This document shows positions 6,221 to 11,011 of a DNA stretch of 11,011 bases, one piece after another. Origin of the DNA: JBAZOY01 sp041648505 (GTDB lineage Bacteria > Desulfobacterota > Syntrophia > Syntrophales > CG2-30-49-12); the NCBI GenBank assembly GCA_041648505.1, contig JBAZOY010000071.1, forward strand, positions 1-11,011, written 5' to 3'. Position 1 is the stretch's first letter. Every line of letters begins with the position of its first letter. Under the pieces are notes generated by a model that saw nothing but the letters and a program-made list of their open reading frames with translations, was not told the DNA's origin and did no database searches. A program made the position numbers and the translations under genes.

Positions 6221-7411
6221 ATGGCCATTTCTAAAAAAATCCAGGGATTTCTTGGCAGTTCCTCCTGGATCAGGAAGATGTTTGAAGAGGGTGTCAGTCT
6301 TAAAAACCAATATGGGGCAGCTAATGTTTTTGATTTCAGCCTGGGGAATCCCAACCTTGAACCTCCCCTCCGGTTTAAAGAATTACTCCGGCTTGTGGCG
6401 GGGAAAGATATTCCCGGCATGCATGGTTATATGCCTAATGCCGGATATCCGGAGACGAGGAGTGCTGTCGCTTCCTGTCTCAGGAAAGAGCATGGCGTGT
6501 TGTCCTTGTCCGCTGAACATATTATTATGACCTGTGGGGCAGGGGGGGCGCTAAACGTAATCTTAAAGACCCTCCTCGATCCGGGCGATGAAGTAATCAT
6601 TCCCGCACCGTTCTTTGTTGAGTACAGATTTTATGTGGACAACAGCGGTGGTATAACAAAGCTCGTAAAAACGAAGGAAGATTTTTCCCTTGATCTTGGA
6701 GAAATAGACATAACCTTTACAGAAAAAACAAAGGTTGTTTTAATCAATTCTCCCAATAATCCAACGGGGAAAGTGTATGGCGAAGCAACAATAAGGGAAC
6801 TTACCGCTCTTATTGAAGAAAAAAGCAGACTGTATAGAAAGGATATTTACCTTATCTCTGATGAGCCTTACCGTGATATAGTTTATGATGGCGTGAAAGT
6901 GCCGAGTATAATGTCAGCCTGTAAAAACAGCGTTATAGCTTCTTCTTATTCCAAGAGTCTATCTCTTGCCGGGGAAAGGATCGGTTTCATCGCGGTCAAT
7001 CCGGAGATGGCGGACGCCGTGGAGGTCGTTAATGGAATGATCCTGTGCAATAGGATGCTTGGCTTTGTCAATGCACCCGCCCTTATGCAGAGAATAGTGT
7101 CCGGAATGCAGGGAGAGAGGGTCGATGTGGAGGAATACAGGAGAAAGAGAGACATGCTTTGTGATGGTCTTTCCTCGTTTGGTTACCGGTTCACCAGACC
7201 CGAGGGGGCATTCTATCTCTTTGTACGTGCTCCTATAGAAGATGATATTGAATTTGTCAGAGCCTTGCAGAGGAGAAAAATCCTTACCGTCCCCGGCAGC
7301 GGATTTGAGGGGGCAGGATATTTTCGTATTGCCTACTGTGTGGATGATGCTACTATCATTAATGCGATGGAGGGATTCAGACAAACATTGAAGGAATATC
7401 TTAAATTTTGA
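6221..7411 (+). CDS. PLP-dependent aminotransferase, class I/II
   Basis: This 396-residue cytoplasmic enzyme belongs to the fold-type I aspartate aminotransferase family and would move an amino group between an amino acid and a 2-oxo acid. The cofactor-binding residues are visible: GAGGALN (106-112) for the phosphate, NSPNNPTG (176-183), Asp214 and Tyr217 in ISDEPYRD, the Schiff-base Lys245 in SSYSKSLSLAGERIGF, and a probable substrate-carboxylate Arg369 in YFRIAYC. Length and residues are complete, so it should be active. The N-terminus (SSWIRKMFEEG, then DFSLGNPNLEPP) resembles a deltaproteobacterial group usually annotated simply as aminotransferase or aspartate aminotransferase; the substrate cannot be read from sequence. 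AAGGAAG (6204-6210) lies ten bases before the ATG, slightly far. The gene has its own regulated-looking promoter, and a 124-residue protein gene follows 61 bases downstream. Confidence 0.95.
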   Translation: MAISKKIQGFLGSSSWIRKMFEEGVSLKNQYGAANVFDFSLGNPNLEPPLRFKELLRLVAGKDIPGMHGYMPNAGYPETRSAVASCLRKEHGVLSLSAEHIIMTCGAGGALNVILKTLLDPGDEVIIPAPFFVEYRFYVDNSGGITKLVKTKEDFSLDLGEIDITFTEKTKVVLINSPNNPTGKVYGEATIRELTALIEEKSRLYRKDIYLISDEPYRDIVYDGVKVPSIMSACKNSVIASSYSKSLSLAGERIGFIAVNPEMADAVEVVNGMILCNRMLGFVNAPALMQRIVSGMQGERVDVEEYRRKRDMLCDGLSSFGYRFTRPEGAFYLFVRAPIEDDIEFVRALQRRKILTVPGSGFEGAGYFRIAYCVDDATIINAMEGFRQTLKEYLKF

Positions 7412-7472
7412 GGACAGGTAGAGGAAACGGGATTTTTTAATTACACTGCCTAGATGTAAAGGAGGGAAAACG

Positions 7473-7847
7473 ATGGAAGAAGAAAAAGCCGTCAGGATAA
7501 AAGATTTTATTGACCTTGCCAAGGAAGGTAAGAAAGTTGAAGTGGAAATTGAATTGAGGACACAAAACATCCAGCAGAAAATCCATCCTGGTGACACAGA
7601 AGATAAGAAGGGTGAAGTAGATGCATATCTCCTCATAGGAGACTATAGCTTTAAAGTGGAAGGAAAAGAACAGGGAGAGGACAGTAAAGTTTCAAAAATC
7701 TATGTTTGGGGATTTGCGGAAGAATCTATTGGTACTCGCAGGATACATAGGAATATCGCAAATGATCGCTTAGAGATGGATTACCAGCGCCTAAGGGCGG
7801 CCGGTGTCGAATTTGAGCCTAAATATTTCTCTAAGTGTTTATTATAG
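7473..7847 (+). CDS. conserved-looking protein of unknown function (124 residues)
   Basis: I do not recognise a named family. The protein is soluble, very rich in Lys and Glu in its first half, and has no signal peptide or membrane segment. An initial helix (VRIKDFIDLAKEGKKVEV, about 7-24) is followed by alternating strand-like stretches (EVEIELRTQNIQ, DAYLLIGDYSFKVEG, SKIYVWGFAEES), then a basic helix (RRIHRNIANDRLEMDYQRLR) and a short tail. This suggests a small alpha+beta domain. A near-perfect ribosome binding site, AAAGGAGG (7458-7465), sits seven bases before the ATG, which strongly supports translation. I have an impression of similar proteins in other deltaproteobacteria but cannot confirm it. 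No terminator is visible after the aminotransferase gene, so the two are probably cotranscribed. Confidence 0.85.
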   Translation: MEEEKAVRIKDFIDLAKEGKKVEVEIELRTQNIQQKIHPGDTEDKKGEVDAYLLIGDYSFKVEGKEQGEDSKVSKIYVWGFAEESIGTRRIHRNIANDRLEMDYQRLRAAGVEFEPKYFSKCLL

Positions 7848-8028
7848 GAGAATACATATATCTGGTGACGTTTATACTCCTGACTATGCCTCGGAAGTGG
7901 TGTGGCTGGGGGTATAACCAGAATTGCTTTATTTGCATCTTTCCAGAGAGTTACAAGTTGTCGGGAAAGTTCCTTTATTGATTTCATTAATTTATATCGG
8001 GATGTGCCTCAAATAAAGGGGAGTCTTA
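7848..8028. other. 181-base spacer with two inverted repeats
   Basis: GGAGAATA (7847-7854) can pair with TATACTCC (7873-7880) at seven of eight positions. Near the other end CCTTTATT (7972-7979) matches AATAAAGG (8012-8019) exactly. A 39-codon frame starting at GTG 7865 and rich in Cys and Trp is open, but its nearest ribosome binding site is 14 bases away, so I do not call it. I see no convincing promoter here. Confidence 0.4.
7970..8021 (+). promoter_or_regulatory. possible hairpin masking the ribosome binding site of the 61-codon ORF
   Basis: CCTTTATT (7972-7979) pairs exactly with AATAAAGG (8012-8019), and two U-G pairs (7971-8020 and 7970-8021) extend the stem to ten. The right arm covers most of the ribosome binding site AAAGGGGAG (8015-8023) of the ORF at 8029. 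The loop is 32 bases, so the structure is only moderately stable, as a temperature- or factor-sensitive switch might be. This is inference from pairing alone. Confidence 0.35.
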
Positions 8029-8214
8029 ATGGAAGAATCTGAGTTACGAGAGACGTTTCTCGATATAATTACTGCTGAAGATTCCGGTACGAGATATGAT
8101 TTGAAGTGGTGGATAGCCATACCATTAAAGAGAACCTTGGTAAAAAAACAAGAAACTCCCCAAAAAGACAAGAAAATTTCGAAAATAATGGGTAGAAAAT
8201 GTGATATTTTTTGA
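8029..8214 (+). CDS. possible small protein (61 residues), unknown
   Basis: I do not recognise this ORF. It has a strong ribosome binding site, AAAGGGGAG, five bases before the ATG. The N-terminal third is acidic (MEESELRETFLDIITAEDSG), the middle has a hydrophobic LKWWIAIPL stretch too short to cross a membrane, and the C-terminal half is strongly basic (many Lys, KKQETPQKDKKISK). An acidic-then-basic small protein could be a regulator or a remnant of a longer gene. Against it are the short length and lack of any known motif; for it are the binding site and its place, same strand, between two real genes. It ends 101 bases before the GAF/HD-GYP gene. Confidence 0.4.
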   Translation: MEESELRETFLDIITAEDSGTRYDLKWWIAIPLKRTLVKKQETPQKDKKISKIMGRKCDIF

Positions 8215-8315
8215 AAAACCCTGTCATTTTAAATCTTTATGAAAGTCTTTGCAGAACAAATGGAGAGTACATATATGCTGTTCTTTCATATTGATATACG
8301 AGGGGAGAAATCCTT

Positions 8316-9980
8316 ATGAAGGAAAAGGATGAAGGGTTTGTTTGTTTTACCGACAATGACCGGATAAACCATTTACTGAATAAGCTGGTATCCGATGTCA
8401 GAGAATTTACCGAGGAACAGTTATGCCATATCAGACAGTTGACAATGATTGGTGCCGCCCTTTCTGCCGAGCGGAAAGTAGAGCGACTCTTTGAAATGAT
8501 TGTAGATGAGGCCATAAGGTATACCCGTGCCGAGGGGGGTACTTTATATATCATGTCCGATGACGAGACGGTCCTCCAATTTACCATTGTGCAGAACGAT
8601 ACATTAAATGTCCGTATGGGAGGAACCAGTGGAAATATTACCTGGCCCCCGGTCATGCTTAAGAACACAGATGGCAGTCCTAACTATGCCAATGTTTCTG
8701 CTTATGCAGCCATTTCAGGTGAGGTGGTTAATATTCCCGATGTCTATAATGCCAGTGGGTTCAACTTTGAAGGTACGAGGAAGTTTGATGCGGAAACCGG
8801 CTACCGCTCCCGATCGATGCTTGTGGTGCCGATGCGGAATTATGAAAACGATATTATCGGGGTCCTCCAGTTATTGAATGCTGTCGATACGGTTACGGGT
8901 GAAGTCACCGTATTTTCCCTGGAAAATCAGAAAATGGCAGAATCTCTCGCCTCTCAGGCGGCAGTGGCACTTTCCAGTAACCGTCTCATTTATGATCTCG
9001 AGAATCTATTGGAATCTTTCATCAAAACGATTGCTGCAGCCATCGACGAGAAATCACCTTACACTGGCGGTCATATTCGCAGAGTGGCAGGCTTAACGAT
9101 GGCAATAGCAAAGAAGATCAATGAGGCCAGGGAAGTTCCCTATGCAGATGTTTACTTTAACGAAGACCAGATGGAAGAACTACGAATCGCTGCCTGGCTT
9201 CATGATGTGGGTAAGATAACTACCCCGGAATATATCATTGACAAGGCCACAAAACTGGAGGCCAAATACGACCGCATTGAACTCCTGAAAACCCGTTTTG
9301 AGATAATCAAGCGGGATAATGAGATTGAGTTGCTGAAGAAAATTATTCAGAAAAGTAATCCAGACAGGGAGGTTGTTGTGGCCGAAGATGATACATTCAT
9401 CGAGGCATTGAAGGAAGATATTAATTTCCTGGTGGCTGCTAACAGCGGCAGTGAATATTTGGACGATGAGATGATTGAAAAGTTGAAAAGCATAGGGCAA
9501 AGACAATGGCTTATGGATGGGAAGCCGCAACCCCTGCTCAACGATAACGAAATTTATAATCTAAGCATTCGCCGGGGTACTTTGGCAGTCGAAGAAAGGA
9601 ATATCATCAACAACCATGTTGCACTCACGCACAAGATGCTTTCTCAACTCCCTTTTCCCAAAAAACTAAGACATGTTCCGGATTATGCTGCTGCCCATCA
9701 TGAGAAGCTTGATGGTACCGGTTACCCATCGGGTTTGAAAGGTGATCAACTTTCCCTCCAGTCCCGTATTCTGGCGCTGGCAGATGTGTTCGAAGCTTTA
9801 ATATCTGACGATCGGCCGTATAAGAAGGAGAATACCGTCCCCGAGGCAATGCAAATTATGGAACTTATGGTGAAAGACCACCATCTTGACTCCGATCTCT
9901 TTGACCTTTTTGTCAAGGAACATGTCTATGACTGTATCAAGGAAGAAACGGGAAACGGGCCCGCAACAGGTGGAAGTTGA
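8316..9980 (+). CDS. GAF domain plus HD-GYP phosphodiesterase (cyclic di-GMP type) with an insertion
   Basis: This 554-residue protein has no signal peptide or membrane segment, so it should act in the cytoplasm. A GAF sensor domain spans about residues 45-222 (SYRSRSMLVVPM-like and IIGVLQLLNAV segments are typical). The HD-GYP catalytic domain starts near 230: His253 in GGHIRRV, the HD pair His296-Asp297 in HDVGKI, His434 in NNHVALTH, His461-His462 and Asp466 in HHEKLDGTGYPSG (461-473), then Asp490 in LADVFEAL. All expected metal ligands are present, so cyclic di-GMP hydrolysis to pGpG or GMP is likely. Between the HD pair and His434 about 135 residues replace the roughly 35 of a simple HD-GYP, giving a charged helical insertion at about 318-418. 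The ATG has AGGGGAG (8301-8307) eight bases upstream. The signal bound by the GAF domain cannot be read. Confidence 0.95.
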   Translation: MKEKDEGFVCFTDNDRINHLLNKLVSDVREFTEEQLCHIRQLTMIGAALSAERKVERLFEMIVDEAIRYTRAEGGTLYIMSDDETVLQFTIVQNDTLNVRMGGTSGNITWPPVMLKNTDGSPNYANVSAYAAISGEVVNIPDVYNASGFNFEGTRKFDAETGYRSRSMLVVPMRNYENDIIGVLQLLNAVDTVTGEVTVFSLENQKMAESLASQAAVALSSNRLIYDLENLLESFIKTIAAAIDEKSPYTGGHIRRVAGLTMAIAKKINEAREVPYADVYFNEDQMEELRIAAWLHDVGKITTPEYIIDKATKLEAKYDRIELLKTRFEIIKRDNEIELLKKIIQKSNPDREVVVAEDDTFIEALKEDINFLVAANSGSEYLDDEMIEKLKSIGQRQWLMDGKPQPLLNDNEIYNLSIRRGTLAVEERNIINNHVALTHKMLSQLPFPKKLRHVPDYAAAHHEKLDGTGYPSGLKGDQLSLQSRILALADVFEALISDDRPYKKENTVPEAMQIMELMVKDHHLDSDLFDLFVKEHVYDCIKEETGNGPATGGS

Positions 9981-10017
9981 CCGTTAAACGTTGTTTGTGT
10001 TCAACTCGAAAGTTTTG

Positions 10018-10051
10018 AAAATTATGTTCATCGGTGTTCAATAATTTTTTT
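10018..10051 (+). terminator. weak A+T-rich hairpin with a T-run after the HD-GYP gene
   Basis: AAAATTAT (10018-10025) is the exact complement of ATAATTTT (10041-10048), around a 15-base loop, and T continues to 10051 (seven Ts from 10045). It lies 38 bases after the HD-GYP stop. A stem of only A-T pairs with a large loop is weak for an intrinsic terminator, but the position between convergent genes fits. Confidence 0.35.
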
Positions 10052-10172
10052 CCGACCATGCACTTCTTGCTTTGCTTCAAAGGCATAACTCGCACTTAAA
10101 GTTTCAGACATTACCTTTACCGGTGGCGCTTTGCTGCGACGGCATATTGCCCGAAAAATATTTAATCAGTGT

Positions 10173-10204
10173 CCTCTGAATCCAACTTTCACCATTTGCA
10201 GAGG
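10173..10204 (-). terminator. possible hairpin just after the TPR protein stop
   Basis: CCTCTG (10173-10178) is the exact complement of CAGAGG (10199-10204), around a 20-base loop, three bases past the stop codon of the minus-strand gene. On that strand a run of five Ts appears about 13 bases beyond the stem. The loop is long and the T-run distant, so this is only a weak candidate. Confidence 0.25.
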
Positions 10205-10206
10205 TC

Positions 10207-11011
10207 TCAACCTTTTGGTGGTGGACTACCTTTCGGTGGTGGACGAAAGCCGTTGGGTTCTTTCAGGGATTCCATTTCTTCCTTTATATCTTTTGCTTTC
10301 TGAGAGTCTCCGGGAAAATATTTCAATGCTTCCTTGAAGTGAAACAAGGCGCTTTCCCGTTTATTTTTTTTCTTGAAGTATATCCCAAAGTTAAAATGTG
10401 AAGCGCCGGGGTTATTTGTTTTTCCGTAGGCCATGGCGATATTGTAATATATATCTGTATCGTCGATATTTTTCTCCTCCAGTTTTCTGTAGAGGCTGAG
10501 AGCTGTTGCATAATCTTCCTGTGCCTCATAAGATCTTCCGAGATAGAGAAGTGTATTTACATCGGCGTCATTTATATTTAGAGCCTGTTTAAGAAAACTA
10601 ACGGCTTCGGCTGTTCGGCCTATTTTAAAATAAGTAATACCTAAATCTCTGAGGATGTCCTCGTCGTCAGGGGAGATTTTTAAGGCCTGGTGAAAATTTT
10701 TCAAGGACTCGGGAATGAGACCCAGCTTTTCCTGAATCGCAGCGAGGCCATAGAGGTCATCAACGCTATTCGGGTTCTTCTCTAATTCATTCTGGAAATG
10801 TTTCAGGTTTGCATTAAGATTTTTGTCGCCGATCAGTAGAATAGTCTGAATCCTTTTAAACTTGCCGATGATGCTTTCCTTCCCGCGTTGGGTGTAAACG
10901 GTCTGAAGCAACCCATCGAGGTATGCGATCCTCTCATCAGTGCCCGGATGAGTCAGGAAGTAAGATGGAACGGAGTTTGAGTAGAATTCATACCTTCTCA
11001 TGATTTTCAAG
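10207..11011 (-). CDS. C-terminal part of an M48-like metalloprotease with TPR repeats (gene runs off the window)
   Basis: The frame is open to the window edge, so this is a partial gene; the TTG at 11008-11010 reads as an internal Leu and not a start. The first 30 residues, with PSYFLTHPGTDERIAYL, match the segment near the end of the peptidase domain in M48 proteins of the BepA/YfgC type, where the H-P-x4-R-I signature is conserved. The HEXXH zinc site would lie beyond the edge and is not seen. TPR repeats follow at about residues 70-235: LYGLAAIQEKLGLIPESLKN, LGITYFKIGRTAEAVSFLKQ, LLYLGRSYEAQEDYATALSL and similar helical pairs. Such proteins act in the periplasm on outer-membrane protein assembly. 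The C-terminus is unusual, ending in a PPPKG-S-PPPKG tail. It is convergent with the HD-GYP gene. Confidence 0.88.
   Translation of the reverse strand, partial: LKIMRRYEFYSNSVPSYFLTHPGTDERIAYLDGLLQTVYTQRGKESIIGKFKRIQTILLIGDKNLNANLKHFQNELEKNPNSVDDLYGLAAIQEKLGLIPESLKNFHQALKISPDDEDILRDLGITYFKIGRTAEAVSFLKQALNINDADVNTLLYLGRSYEAQEDYATALSLYRKLEEKNIDDTDIYYNIAMAYGKTNNPGASHFNFGIYFKKKNKRESALFHFKEALKYFPGDSQKAKDIKEEMESLKEPNGFRPPPKGSPPPKG
10211..10243 (-). repeat. tandem repeat coding for the PPPKG tail
   Basis: CCTTTTGGTGGTGGA (10211-10225) and CCTTTCGGTGGTGGA (10229-10243) match at 14 of 15 bases with an 18-base period. They encode two PPPKG units at the extreme C-terminus of the TPR protein. Slippage at such a repeat could change the tail length between strains. 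Confidence 0.8.

Noticed and set aside
7865..7984. 39-codon Cys/Trp-containing frame starting GTG
   Set aside because: The ribosome binding site is 14 bases away, the start is GTG, and there is no supporting homology.
7781..7987. 68-codon minus-strand ORF overlapping the end of the 124-residue gene
   Set aside because: It lacks a ribosome binding site and overlaps a better supported gene by 67 bases.
8239..8319. 26-residue ORF whose TGA overlaps the ATG of the GAF/HD-GYP gene
   Set aside because: The ATGA overlap suggests coupling, but there is no ribosome binding site before its ATG and the downstream gene has a good one of its own.

Overview
The window looks like chromosomal DNA of an anaerobic bacterium of the deltaproteobacterial type (Desulfobacterota, perhaps close to Syntrophales or Desulfobacterales). 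This is inferred from gene content, not from a marker gene. The pointers are a PurS-PurL fusion of about 990 residues, an acyl-CoA dehydrogenase, a GAF/HD-GYP signalling protein, HemW, and a metalloprotease-TPR protein. Base composition is moderate, with A+T-rich spacers. I see no tRNA, rRNA, CRISPR array, transposase or phage gene. This reads as core genome, not as an island.

Layout: 1-302 holds no gene I can support. An acyl-CoA dehydrogenase gene lies on the minus strand (303-1472). A 376-base divergent spacer carries a good promoter candidate (TTGCTT-17-TATAAA) for the next unit. That unit is the fused purS-purL gene (1849-4826), followed by hemW (4836-5975), whose ribosome binding site overlaps the purL stop codon. 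The purL reading frame is broken by one missing base exactly in the conserved GKDSMKND motif at 4204-4208, and the rest of the protein continues in the -1 frame. A 245-base spacer then carries a TTGACA promoter wrapped in two overlapping perfect inverted repeats, followed by a PLP aminotransferase gene (6221-7411). After it come a 124-residue conserved-looking protein of unknown function (7473-7847), a spacer whose last part can fold over the ribosome binding site of a 61-codon ORF (8029-8214), and a 554-residue GAF + HD-GYP protein (8316-9980) with a long insertion inside its catalytic domain. On the right edge, on the minus strand, is the C-terminal part of a protein that looks like an M48 metalloprotease with TPR repeats (10207 to past the window end).

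How the genes work together: purSL (purine synthesis) and hemW (heme handling) probably form one transcript but are not one pathway. The aminotransferase has its own promoter and may be read together with the 124-residue protein. The HD-GYP protein probably hydrolyses cyclic di-GMP under control of its GAF domain. The acyl-CoA dehydrogenase points to fatty or organic acid oxidation.

The items most worth a second look are the frameshift at a catalytic-core motif of purL, the nested inverted repeats around the aminotransferase promoter, the possible masking of a ribosome binding site before the 61-codon ORF, and the HD-GYP insertion. I did not find convincing evidence of a wholly new multi-gene system.
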